Assembly: GCF_014779765.1 (NCBI RefSeq)
Contig: NZ_JACXZA010000006.1
Span: 310,001 to 374,000 of the forward strand
DNA: 64,000 nt
DNA from: Paenibacillus terricola
GTDB taxonomy: Bacteria; Bacillota; Bacilli; Paenibacillales; Paenibacillaceae
Reading direction: 5' to 3'
This document shows, in pieces, positions 29,963 to 38,071 of this stretch. A program made the position numbers and the translations under genes. A model generated the notes under the pieces. The model was not told the origin of the DNA, did no database searches, and was given only the letters and a program-made list of their open reading frames with translations. The first letter of the stretch is position 1. Every line of letters starts with the position of its first letter.

Positions 29963-31117
29963 TCAATACACCTGCTCTACCATCTCGTTCACGGACACGA
30001 TGTTGTTGTTCTTCTTGCTCGGCCGATTCCAATGCTGCTCATTGCCAGGCAGGTCATCGAACCAGGCTGCATCTGCAGGACAGTCCAGCATCATGAACTT
30101 GCCATATTGATTATCACGGGATTGATGATATTTCAAATAAGCTTTGCCTTTATCGATTGCGAGTATTTCGATTTTGCCTGACGTGTGGCTCATGGACAAC
30201 CGCACTCTTTTGCCCAAACCGGACGTTCTTGCCTTCGCCTCTTCGACGATACGGTAGACGCGCTCGAGCGGCAGTACGAACTCGCTGTTGCCCGCAACAG
30301 GTCGGTTGATGAAGAAGTAGTACGGCGTAACGCCTGCCCATGACAGCTTATCGAGCAGCTCGGCAAGCACATCGGGATCATCGTTAATGCCGCGCAGCAC
30401 CGGCGTCTGGTTGACGACAATCGCGCCCGCATCATGCAGCGCCTTGAATGCCTTCTTCGCCTCTGCCGTAATCTCCCGAGGGTGATTAATATGCGCCATC
30501 ACATAAATTCTTCGTTCTTCGTTCGAGTACTCTCGGATCAAATCAAGCAGTGCCTGGTCCTCGTAAATGCGCATCGGGTTGAACACCGGAATCTTCGAAC
30601 CCAATCGAATGATCTTCACATGCTCGATCTCCCGCAACTGCTCGATAATGAGCCTCAGTTTCGCCGTTGCGAGTATCAAGCTATCCCCGCCTGTAAGCAG
30701 AACATTGTTGATGCTCGGCGTCTGCGCAATATACTGGATACCCGGCGACACATCCGACATCGCTTCCTTCACATCGTTGCGGAACAGCCGTTTGCGGAAG
30801 CAGTACCGGCAGTACGATCCGCATACCTCTGAAACGATGAGCAGCGCCGTCGTTCCATATTTGTGCTGACAACCCGGCACGACGTAGTTCGTATCCTCAT
30901 CCGACGCATCCCAGCGCCCATACTCCGCAAGCTCCCCTTCGTTCGGTATGACTAGTTTTCGAATCGGATCATGCGGATCATCCCAGTCAATCAAATTCAA
31001 GTAATAATCATTCACGCGAAAAACAAACTTATCTGTAATCGGTTTCAAAACTTGGCGTTCGCGCTCCGACAATCCATCGACCTTACTTAGATCCGTGATG
31101 TACCTGACTTTCTGCAT
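29963..31117 (-). CDS. kamA: KamA-family radical SAM protein (lysine 2,3-aminomutase type)
   Basis: 384 residues. The radical SAM iron-sulfur motif is C99-x3-C103-x2-C106 in EVCGSYCRYCFRKR. Downstream GGDSLIL and NHPREITAEAKKA are typical of lysine 2,3-aminomutases, which convert L-lysine to beta-lysine using SAM and PLP. The protein is somewhat shorter than clostridial KamA (about 416) and longer than EpmB, so family is firm but substrate is not proven. GGAGAGAGG precedes the ATG. It is preceded by a c-di-AMP riboswitch, which points to an osmolyte role; no beta-lysine acetyltransferase gene adjoins. Confidence 0.85.
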   Translation of the reverse strand: MQKVRYITDLSKVDGLSERERQVLKPITDKFVFRVNDYYLNLIDWDDPHDPIRKLVIPNEGELAEYGRWDASDEDTNYVVPGCQHKYGTTALLIVSEVCGSYCRYCFRKRLFRNDVKEAMSDVSPGIQYIAQTPSINNVLLTGGDSLILATAKLRLIIEQLREIEHVKIIRLGSKIPVFNPMRIYEDQALLDLIREYSNEERRIYVMAHINHPREITAEAKKAFKALHDAGAIVVNQTPVLRGINDDPDVLAELLDKLSWAGVTPYYFFINRPVAGNSEFVLPLERVYRIVEEAKARTSGLGKRVRLSMSHTSGKIEILAIDKGKAYLKYHQSRDNQYGKFMMLDCPADAAWFDDLPGNEQHWNRPSKKNNNIVSVNEMVEQVY

Positions 31118-31212
31118 ATACCTCTCTCCTCCGCCTCAGAATGGGGTTGCAAGGGAGCCGTAATGTCTGGAAAGCTACACATTTACCGCCAGCAGGGTCC
31201 AAAAAAGCGCAC

Positions 31213-31400
31213 AAAAAGACCCTTCGTGTATAAAGGGTCTCAGAATGTAGATAAAAATATAGCGAAGACCCATCTACTGCTGACGAGGTTAGCTGACGGA
31301 CTCGGGTAAGATGGTACCCTACTTTCGATCGCTCGAATGATTCGCCCCAAATGACTTGGTTCCCCCGCTTTTCAACTTGAAACAGTTGAAAATTAAGCAC
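31213..31400 (-). promoter_or_regulatory. Second c-di-AMP riboswitch (ydaO/yuaA class), upstream of kamA
   Basis: The same ordered motifs as the kimA leader are present: GGGGGAACC (31366-31358), GGGGCGAATC, AGGG, CCCGAGTCCGTCAGCTAACC and TCGTCAGCAG (to about 31279). A terminator follows (AGACCCTT and AAGGGTCT with TTTTT, 31240-31213). The next gene in the same direction is kamA, about 95 bases away. Confidence 0.9.
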
Positions 31401-31572
31401 AGTTAGATTATAAGGATGCTGAGCCCGTTTGTCAATTAATAGGAGGACACATCGAGAATTTCCTAGTGCTTGTCCTATCGTACCGCTTGCTTGCGTCGAA
31501 CGGGAGAATCTTCTATTTCGGATATGCTACAATGGCGATTAGAAGAAGCTCATAAGGGAGTGGATCATAAGG

Positions 31573-32046
31573 ATGGCGAATTGGGGAACGATTCAAGGAA
31601 TCGGAACGACGGAAGCACACGCACGTTTGATTACAGAAAGCTTCCGACGGCTGCTTGGGCGAGCGCTAGTCGAGGTCAACGAAGGGGAGTCCGTCCGGGA
31701 CAAACTGTATGACGCGCCGGTTGTCGTGCTGTCGCACGGCACAGAAGAAGATCCTGTGCTGAACTACGGCAATGCAGCCGCTCAGTCGCTGTGGGAACGC
31801 GATTGGGCTGACTTCACATCGATACCGTCACGATTGACGGCGGAGCCGATGGAACGCGCTGAGCGCGATCAGTTCCTGAAGAAGGTCGCGGAGCAAGGCT
31901 ATGATGACGACTTCAACGGCATTCGCGTCTCGTCCACGGGCCGCCGCATTGCGATCGAACGCGGCATCGTCTGGAACTTGATCGATGAGCAAGGCGTTTA
32001 CCGCGGTCAAGCTGCGGCTTTTGCAACGTATGGCTATATCGAGTAG
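31573..32046 (+). CDS. MEKHLA-domain protein
   Basis: 157 residues. Nearly the whole length is a MEKHLA domain, a PAS-like fold: DPVLNYGNAAAQSLWERDWA, SRLTAEPMERAERDQFLKKV, GIRVSSTGRRIAIERGIVWN. The domain is known from plant HD-ZIP III factors and as stand-alone bacterial proteins whose ligand is unknown. It is cytoplasmic, monocistronic and followed by a strong terminator. Confidence 0.85.
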   Translation: MANWGTIQGIGTTEAHARLITESFRRLLGRALVEVNEGESVRDKLYDAPVVVLSHGTEEDPVLNYGNAAAQSLWERDWADFTSIPSRLTAEPMERAERDQFLKKVAEQGYDDDFNGIRVSSTGRRIAIERGIVWNLIDEQGVYRGQAAAFATYGYIE

Positions 32047-32053
32047 ATGAACG

Positions 32054-32105
32054 AAGAAGCTGTCCCTAGTGGTATCGTTACGATACCACTGGAGACTGCT
32101 TCTTT
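32054..32105 (+). terminator. Terminator of the MEKHLA gene
   Basis: AGTGGTATCG and CGATACCACT form the inner stem with a TTA loop; AAGAAGC and GCTTCTT form the base, followed by TATTTT. Confidence 0.8.
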
Positions 32106-32141
32106 ATTTTACACATGCGCTCTCCGATACTCCGTTTCACT

Positions 32142-32522
32142 TTAACCAAGGTACTGAGACAGTTCAATCAAATTGCCATCCGGATCACGGACATATACAG
32201 ATACAATCGGTCCAATTGCCCCTGTTCTATTGACTGGCCCTTCCTCAATGCTTATGCCTTCATTGTGTAGTCGGTTTATTACGTCATCCATAGTTAATTC
32301 TGTTATAAAGCATAAATCAGCAGAGCCGGGCAAAGGGGATAAAGCCTTTGGTTCAAATTCATTTCCGGCCTCATGCAGATTCATTTTCTGATTCCCGAAC
32401 AACAATGCTTTACGACCATTGCCAAAGGTCTCTTCTTTCATTCCAAGCACGTTTGTATAGAATTGAATGGTTTTTTTAATATCTTTTACTGTCAGAACAA
32501 GATGGTCTAGATTCTTAATCAT
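32142..32522 (-). CDS. VOC-family (glyoxalase-like) protein
   Basis: 126 residues, two beta-alpha-beta-beta-beta units. Likely metal ligands are His7 (LDHLVLTVKDI), His50 (NLHEAG) and the Glu of DPDGNLIELSQ. Family members include glyoxalases, dioxygenases and resistance proteins, so the reaction is not predictable. GGAGGAAAGATC precedes the ATG. Confidence 0.85.
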   Translation of the reverse strand: MIKNLDHLVLTVKDIKKTIQFYTNVLGMKEETFGNGRKALLFGNQKMNLHEAGNEFEPKALSPLPGSADLCFITELTMDDVINRLHNEGISIEEGPVNRTGAIGPIVSVYVRDPDGNLIELSQYLG

Positions 32523-32652
32523 GATCTTTCCTCCGTTTGCATAGTAAGTAAGGCTCGAGCCTCAATTACACTATATTCCATCAATAGTAGCATCACTAAC
32601 AGTCCGCGGCTATTGCTACTTACGGATAGATCGAATCGTTTGGCCAGGATAG

Positions 32653-32698
32653 AAAAAGCTCTCTGAAGTCATCCATTCGATGACGTTCGGAGAGCCTT
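32653..32698 (-). terminator. Terminator of the feo operon
   Basis: On the minus strand AAGGCTCTCCGAACGTCATC pairs imperfectly with GATGACTTCAGAGAGCTTTT, 20 bases after the small FeoB-associated gene. Confidence 0.8.
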
Positions 32699-32718
32699 CT
32701 TAGTCCCTATATTTGCAT

Positions 32719-32886
32719 TCACTCCGCGCGAGCAGGCGGACTGCTAACGCTGGAGCAGGCAGTCTGGCATGAGGATTGAAGCGAGCACGCCGCACATTTG
32801 CCCTGCCGGGTCTTGCGTACGTAACGAACCAGCGTCCAGCCCGCATAACCGAAGATCGCGGCACCTACGATAATGTTGAATAACAT
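32719..32886 (-). CDS. Small FeoB-associated Cys-rich membrane protein
   Basis: 55 residues: one membrane helix (MLFNIIVGAAIFGYAGWTLV), a basic stop-transfer (RYVRKTRQGK) and a cysteine cluster (CAACSLQSSCQTAC). This is the layout of the FeoB-associated Cys-rich membrane protein family found after feoB in Firmicutes, thought to assist ferrous iron uptake. GGAAGGAG lies upstream and the gene starts 21 bases after feoB. Confidence 0.85.
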   Translation of the reverse strand: MLFNIIVGAAIFGYAGWTLVRYVRKTRQGKCAACSLQSSCQTACSSVSSPPARAE

Positions 32887-32907
32887 GGTCCCAGCTCCTT
32901 CCGAATG

Positions 32908-34923
32908 TTAATGAAAGCCCAGTAACAAACCCGCGCGATATATAATAAATGCGATAATGTAAGCAACGATAAGTGCATAGATGACCGAGAACCAAGTCCA
33001 CTTCGCGGACTTCGTCTCACTGCGGATAACGCCGACCGTCGCTAAGCAAGGAACATATAACAATATGAATACCATAAAGCTATATGCCTGCAGCGGCGTG
33101 AAAAATTGCGTTATCGCCCCTTCCAAACCAGCCTCGGTCGGAGCCGCATAGATGATGCCCATCGTCGATACGACGACCTCTTTGGCGAGGAAGCCTGTAA
33201 TGAGCGCGGCGCCTGCCTGCCAGTTGCCGAAACCAAGCGGCTCCATGATCGGCGATATGAGAGAACCAACCGACTGCAGGAAGCTTTCGTTCATTGGCAC
33301 ATTCCAGCCGGAGAATCCGGAATAGCCCAACATCCAAATGACGACGGAGCCCCCGAAAATAAAAGTGCCCGCTTTGCGTACAAAGCCTTTGCCCTTCTCC
33401 CACGTACTGCGAGAGAGCGTCCGCCATTGGGGAACGCGATATGGCGGCATTTCGACGATAAACATCGACTCCTCTTCCTTCGCGAGCGTGAAAGAGAAGA
33501 GCTTGGCCAGCACTAATGCAACGACGACGCCAAGCACATACAAGGATAGAACGATTAGAGCTTGGTTCTTCTCGAAGAACGTTCCGACGAATAAACTGTA
33601 AACCGATAAACGCGCAGAACATGACATTAATGGCGTCAGCAGAATCGTAAGCAGACGCTCCTTCGGCTGCTCGATCGTTCGTGCAGCCATGATACCTGGA
33701 ACGTTACAACCGAAGCCGATAATCATCGGAATGAACGCTTTGCCGTTGAGCCCAACCCCCTCCAGCAATTTGTCCATAACGGTAGCTATACGCGCCATAT
33801 AGCCGGAATCCTCAATAAAGGAAATGATGAGGAATAACATGAAGATTTGCGGCACGAAGACGAGTACGCCGCCCACCCCGGAGATAACGCCATCGAGCAG
33901 AACCGCTTTAATGAATGCGGCCGCTCCGACCGAATCAAGGAACGAGGACAAGCTGTCCCGCACAAAACCATTCAGCAGCGAATCGAGCCCGTCAGACAAC
34001 GGCGTGCCGAACCAATCAAAGGTAAGCTTGAAGGTCAAGTACATGAACGCCAAGAATACGGGAATACCTAGGAACTTGTTCATGACAATCGCATCGATAC
34101 GCTCCGATAACGTCGTACGCTGCTCTTTCGTCTCTAGAACAGCATGCTGCAGCCAGCCTTGAATGACGGCTGCTCGCCGGTCACGGATATAATCCGCCAG
34201 CTTCTTGCCATTCGCTTGTTCCTGAACAAGCTTCTCTGTTTCATCGTACAAGGTCTGCAGCCGTACCGGATCGACATGTTGACGAAGCTTCTGCAGAACC
34301 GGTATGTTGCCTTCCAACAACTGCAGCGCAAGCCATCTTGCAGATGTCAATTCCTTCGGAAGCATCGCTTCCAGCTTGCCGATCGCTTCCTCCAGCACTG
34401 GCCCATAATCGAAGCGGCGCGAACTTGTGGCGCTGCCGCTGTCATCGCTTGCCTGCATCGAGGTTTCCAGCAGCACATCGCAGCCGTACCCGGTCCGCGC
34501 AATGACAGGCACAATCGGGATACCGATCTGCTGCGCAAGCAATTGCACATCAATGTTCAAGCCGCGCTTATTGGCTACATCTATCATATTGAGCGCCAAG
34601 ACAACCGGACGGCCATATTCCAGTAACTGAATCGTGAGATGCAAATTGCGCTCCAGCTGTGAAGCATCCACTACATTCAGCAGCATGGAGGGCGTTTCAT
34701 CCAGCAAATAAAGCGTAGTAACTCCTTCGTCACGCGACAAAGGGCTGAGCGAGTAAATGCCGGGCAGGTCGATAAGCTGACCGCGCTTATTGTTAAGCAT
34801 GCCGACCTTCTTCTCGATCGTAACGCCAGCCCAGTTGCCGACGTATTCGTATGAATCTGTCAGCATATTGAAGAGTGAGGTTTTGCCCGTATTGGGATTG
34901 CCGGTCAATGCAAGCTTCATCAT
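32908..34923 (-). CDS. feoB: Ferrous iron transporter FeoB
   Basis: 671 residues. The G domain (1-165) has P-loop GNPNTGKTS at 8-16, the G3 DLPGIYSLSP and G4 NMID; a helical regulatory domain follows, then the membrane domain with two Gate regions (from about 280; GFGCNVPGIMAARTI and the later GFLAKEVVVSTMG). It moves Fe(II) across the membrane, driven or gated by nucleotide hydrolysis. The start overlaps the feoA stop (ATGA). A Fur box lies upstream of feoA. Confidence 0.95.
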   Translation of the reverse strand: MMKLALTGNPNTGKTSLFNMLTDSYEYVGNWAGVTIEKKVGMLNNKRGQLIDLPGIYSLSPLSRDEGVTTLYLLDETPSMLLNVVDASQLERNLHLTIQLLEYGRPVVLALNMIDVANKRGLNIDVQLLAQQIGIPIVPVIARTGYGCDVLLETSMQASDDSGSATSSRRFDYGPVLEEAIGKLEAMLPKELTSARWLALQLLEGNIPVLQKLRQHVDPVRLQTLYDETEKLVQEQANGKKLADYIRDRRAAVIQGWLQHAVLETKEQRTTLSERIDAIVMNKFLGIPVFLAFMYLTFKLTFDWFGTPLSDGLDSLLNGFVRDSLSSFLDSVGAAAFIKAVLLDGVISGVGGVLVFVPQIFMLFLIISFIEDSGYMARIATVMDKLLEGVGLNGKAFIPMIIGFGCNVPGIMAARTIEQPKERLLTILLTPLMSCSARLSVYSLFVGTFFEKNQALIVLSLYVLGVVVALVLAKLFSFTLAKEEESMFIVEMPPYRVPQWRTLSRSTWEKGKGFVRKAGTFIFGGSVVIWMLGYSGFSGWNVPMNESFLQSVGSLISPIMEPLGFGNWQAGAALITGFLAKEVVVSTMGIIYAAPTEAGLEGAITQFFTPLQAYSFMVFILLYVPCLATVGVIRSETKSAKWTWFSVIYALIVAYIIAFIIYRAGLLLGFH

Positions 34924-35147
34924 ACGGCTTCTACCAGGATGCTGCCTGCATCCTTGCGGCGAATGGCAATCCATTGCCCTTTAATCTCAATCGTGCAAGG
35001 ACCACCGAATGGCATCGCCTTGCGCAACGATATGACGGAGCCCTCCATAACGCCAAGATCGCCAAGACGGCGGCGAACGAGCGCATGGACGTTATCCAAA
35101 TTCATCACTTTAACATTGGAACCGAATGACGTTTCCAGCAAGGTCAT
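34920..35147 (-). CDS. feoA: FeoA, SH3-like ferrous iron transport protein
   Basis: 75 residues with the FeoA SH3-like fold: HALVRRRLGDLGVMEGSVIS, PFGGPCTIEIKGQWIAIRR. It is thought to modulate FeoB in the cytoplasm. ATG 35147 is preferred because GGAG lies 8 bases upstream; the open frame continues 10 codons further. It overlaps feoB by 4 bases. Confidence 0.92.
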   Translation of the reverse strand: MTLLETSFGSNVKVMNLDNVHALVRRRLGDLGVMEGSVISLRKAMPFGGPCTIEIKGQWIAIRRKDAGSILVEAV

Positions 35148-35188
35148 AATGTTCACTCCATATATATTCGATTCCAAAACATCAACCC

Positions 35189-35207
35189 GATAATGATTAT
35201 CAATATC
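35189..35207. promoter_or_regulatory. Fur box upstream of feoA
   Basis: GATAATGATTATCAATATC matches 17 of 19 positions of the classical Fur consensus GATAATGATAATCATTATC and lies about 45 bases ahead of feoA. Iron repression of the operon is expected. Confidence 0.8.
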
Positions 35208-35284
35208 TTATATTAGAGGATATGGGCAACATATTCAATAGTATTCTAATGGCGAAAAACGCACTTGCCATCGCATAAAATAAA

Positions 35285-35311
35285 GGAGAGTCTGTACATG
35301 ACAGACTCTCC
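35285..35311 (-). terminator. Terminator hairpin downstream of the gene at 35422
   Basis: GGAGAGTCTGT pairs with ACAGACTCTCC across a 5-base loop. The minus strand then reads TTTATTTTAT. Confidence 0.75.
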
Positions 35312-35334
35312 CAAATACTATAATGGAGCGGTTT

Positions 35335-35413
35335 ACTAGTATGTTCCCGTCAAATCCGCTGCCTTCGCTAAATTTTTCAAAATACCGTTGTGTTGCTCCC
35401 CGTCACTCAAAGA
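35335..35413 (-). pseudogene. Relic copy of the Gfo/Idh gene 3' region
   Basis: 35335-35367 resembles 35915-35947 (the last codons of the Gfo/Idh gene) and 35368-35413 resembles 36146-36192 in the same gene, with about 200 bases missing between. It is a small degenerate duplicate with an internal deletion, separated from the intact gene by a small membrane protein gene. Confidence 0.65.
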
Positions 35414-35421
35414 ATGTTCGT

Positions 35422-35691
35422 TTAATCAATCTTCTCTTTGTAGTCCCTCTGAGGTTCTCTGAATGAACCGTAAATGCCTGTAACGAGTCCAATTATCCCT
35501 AAAGTAAGTCCATATCCCGAAGAGCCTTCAAAAGCCAACAATACAATTACCCCAAACAGGATAACGTGTATGCCTAAAAGTTGAATTTGAAGAACGGTTG
35601 GATTAATGAAGCCCAATAATTCAAATGCAAAAAAGATTAAAACAACGATTATAGTAAGAAAGATCAAGCCTGCCAATCCGAAGTTCACCAT
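35422..35691 (-). CDS. Small three-helix membrane protein, unknown
   Basis: 89 residues with three hydrophobic segments (about 5-28, 33-55, 60-75) and a charged C-terminus (REPQRDYKEKID). GAGGAGG lies upstream of the ATG. It lies between the full Gfo/Idh gene and its relic copy. Family not recognised. Confidence 0.7.
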   Translation of the reverse strand: MVNFGLAGLIFLTIIVVLIFFAFELLGFINPTVLQIQLLGIHVILFGVIVLLAFEGSSGYGLTLGIIGLVTGIYGSFREPQRDYKEKID

Positions 35692-35830
35692 TTTTACCTC
35701 CTCAATTGCGAACTCGTCATCATCAATTTCTTACTATTGTTCATTACGCTCAACCCCACAAACCAATTTACACCTCATTTGTAAGTAACGAAATTGAAGT
35801 GAAATAGTTGCGCACTTTAATCTCAAAACG

Positions 35831-35854
35831 AAAAAGGCCGCATCATATGCGGCC
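35831..35854 (-). terminator. Terminator of the Gfo/Idh operon
   Basis: GGCCGCAT and ATGCGGCC with a CAT loop; the minus strand continues TTTTTCG. Confidence 0.8.
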
Positions 35855-35915
35855 CAATAATGAAATATAGTTATTGTCCTCAAGGGAGTCCCCAGATGTC
35901 CTTGCCCACTAAATG

Positions 35916-37079
35916 CTAGTGCGTTCCCGTCAGATCCGCGACCTTCGACTCCACCTGTTTCTTATCCGCCGTCGAGCCGTTGATGCGCTCCTGGAGCAGC
36001 TCGTAGAAATGGTCGTGATTGAATTGGTCCAGTTCGGCCCAGCCGTCAACCCAAGTCGAATAGTGAATCGCATTCGAGATCAGAAGGCCGTTGATGCCCT
36101 CCTCGCCTGGAGCCAGCAGCGGCGCACCGTTCAACACGGCTTGCGCAAAATTTTTCAAAATCCCATTGTGCTGCTCCCCGCCGCTCGAAGAAACCGGAAC
36201 ATCACACTGCCAGCTCTCCGGCTTGGCAAAAGGCTGCGTGTTCACGCGGTTGTGCTCCCGCTCCGAGATGCGGTTTCGTAGGAAGGTAAGCTTGTTGTTC
36301 TCGATGGTCAACTTGCCCATGTCGCCCGAAATTTCCAGACGGTTCGTTCCCGGCGCTTCGCCAGTCGACGTGATATAGACGCCGGTCGCGCCGTTAGCGT
36401 ATTCGAGGTAAGCGGTTACGTCATCCTCCACCTCAATGTTGTAATACTTGCCGAAGCTGCAGAACGAGCGAATGCGCGTCGGCATGCCGAGAATCCACTG
36501 CAGCAGATCGAGGTTATGCGGATTCTGATTAATAAGCGTACCGCCGCCCTCGCCTTTCCAAGTCGAACGCCATGAGCCCGAGTCATGGTACGCCTGCGGA
36601 CGATACCAGTCGGTGACGACCCAGACGACCCGCTTCAAGCTGCCCAGTTCCCCGCTCTGGAACAGCTCTCGAACTTTCTGGTAGACCGGATTCGTACGTT
36701 GATTGTACATAATACCAAATACCTTGCCAGACTTCGCCGCCGCTTCGTTCATCTCGAGCACCTGCTTCGTGTAGACGCCTGCCGGCTTCTCAACGAGAAC
36801 ATGCAGGCCATGCGCGAATGCTGCAATCGCCTGCTCGGGATGATCGTAATGAAGTCCGGCGATAAGCACCGCGTCAATCGTACCGCTCTTATACATCGCA
36901 TCGACGTTATCGAATACAGCGACACCAGGAACTTGTTCACGCGCCCACTCCCGGCGTGCCTCGCTTACGTCGCACACAGCACCGAGCACCATGCCGGGTA
37001 TTTTGCCGCCGAAGATGCTCCCTGCATGCGCCGAACCCATGTTACCTAGTCCAACAATGCCGATTCTCACTTGTTCCAT
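35916..37079 (-). CDS. Gfo/Idh/MocA-family oxidoreductase
   Basis: 387 residues. The Rossmann motif is VRIGIVGLGNMGSAH (residues 4-18) and the conserved catalytic lysine region is HVLVEKPAG near residue 95. The C-terminal beta-sheet domain includes GGTLINQNPHNLDLLQWILG. These enzymes oxidise sugars or inositols with NAD(P). GGGAGGA precedes the ATG and the sugar isomerase gene ends 15 bases upstream, so both form one operon, divergent from an AraC regulator. Confidence 0.9.
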   Translation of the reverse strand: MEQVRIGIVGLGNMGSAHAGSIFGGKIPGMVLGAVCDVSEARREWAREQVPGVAVFDNVDAMYKSGTIDAVLIAGLHYDHPEQAIAAFAHGLHVLVEKPAGVYTKQVLEMNEAAAKSGKVFGIMYNQRTNPVYQKVRELFQSGELGSLKRVVWVVTDWYRPQAYHDSGSWRSTWKGEGGGTLINQNPHNLDLLQWILGMPTRIRSFCSFGKYYNIEVEDDVTAYLEYANGATGVYITSTGEAPGTNRLEISGDMGKLTIENNKLTFLRNRISEREHNRVNTQPFAKPESWQCDVPVSSSGGEQHNGILKNFAQAVLNGAPLLAPGEEGINGLLISNAIHYSTWVDGWAELDQFNHDHFYELLQERINGSTADKKQVESKVADLTGTH

Positions 37080-37094
37080 CTCGCTATTCCTCCC

Positions 37095-37952
37095 TTAGAT
37101 TCGGTTCAAAATCGCTTGCAACGCACGATGCGCAACGCGGAATGTATGCAGGCCGCCCTCTTCCAACGAATCGACCCAATCGGTATGTTCAAGCTGAGCA
37201 AGTCCTTTGAAGCTGCCTAGATGCGGCTCCAGCGACAAGTAGCCTTCGTAGCCATCCGTCTTCAAGGCGCGAAGCACGTCCTCGACTCGTCCGATCCCGT
37301 AGCCTGCCGGCACGACTTGACCATCCGCCTGCGCGTCCTTGATGTGTACATATTTGATATAAGGCTTCAATAGGTTGAACGCCTTCGGAAACACTTCTTC
37401 TTCACATTGAATGAAGTTAGCAGGGTCAAAAGCGCTCGCCCAATGATCCGCCTTCAACGTCGTCATCAGGTCGAAGCAGCGCTCTGCTGTATCGCCATAA
37501 ATATGCTTCTCATTCTCGTGGACAAGCGTAATGCCGCTGCCCTTCGCCGTCTCCACGATGGCACCCATCCGATCGATAACTTCGTCCCGATAGAGGGACG
37601 GGTCCTCTCCCTCAGGCATATAGAAGCTGAACACTCGGATGAATGGGCTGTGGAGCGTGTGCGCCGTATCTAAAATTCGCTTGAACATATCGAGATGCGG
37701 TGCGAAATCGTCAGTGATTTGTATTTTGCCAACAGGTGATCCGATCGAGGAGACCTTCACGCCATGCGCCTCCAGCTGATGCTTCACCTCGGTAATCTGT
37801 GCTGCAGTAAGCGTCGAGATGTTGCTGCCATTGACGCCCCGCACTTCGATGTAACCAATCCCTAGCTCATTAAGTCCGTTTAACTGCGTTCTGAAGTCTG
37901 CATCAATCTCGTCTGCGAAGCCTGAAATGATAAATGGAGACAAATCCAACAC
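37095..37952 (-). CDS. Sugar phosphate isomerase/epimerase (xylose isomerase-like TIM barrel)
   Basis: 285 residues. The TIM-barrel family signs are SGFADEIDADFRTQLNGLNE, GIGYIEVRGVNG, a metal-site ITLVHENEKHIYGDT, WASAFDPANFI, and KYVHIKDAQADGQVVPAGYG with GYEGYLSLEPHL. Such enzymes isomerise or epimerise sugars with a divalent metal. The start is probably GTG 37952 (AGGCGG upstream); a TTG at 37949 is possible. First gene of the operon with the Gfo/Idh oxidoreductase. Confidence 0.88.
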   Translation of the reverse strand: MLDLSPFIISGFADEIDADFRTQLNGLNELGIGYIEVRGVNGSNISTLTAAQITEVKHQLEAHGVKVSSIGSPVGKIQITDDFAPHLDMFKRILDTAHTLHSPFIRVFSFYMPEGEDPSLYRDEVIDRMGAIVETAKGSGITLVHENEKHIYGDTAERCFDLMTTLKADHWASAFDPANFIQCEEEVFPKAFNLLKPYIKYVHIKDAQADGQVVPAGYGIGRVEDVLRALKTDGYEGYLSLEPHLGSFKGLAQLEHTDWVDSLEEGGLHTFRVAHRALQAILNRI

Positions 37953-38071
37953 CGCCTATATTTGATTGGAATCATCCTCAATGTAACATTAATATTGTCC
38001 ATATTCCTTGCCGATTGTGCTTGTTAGTTTGCATATCTTGCTGTATGTTAGGAGCGAGGAGTTGATCCATT

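Noticed and set aside
31083-31400. Open frame of 105 codons upstream of kamA
   Set aside because: It is the c-di-AMP riboswitch and its terminator read as protein; all motifs are RNA motifs.
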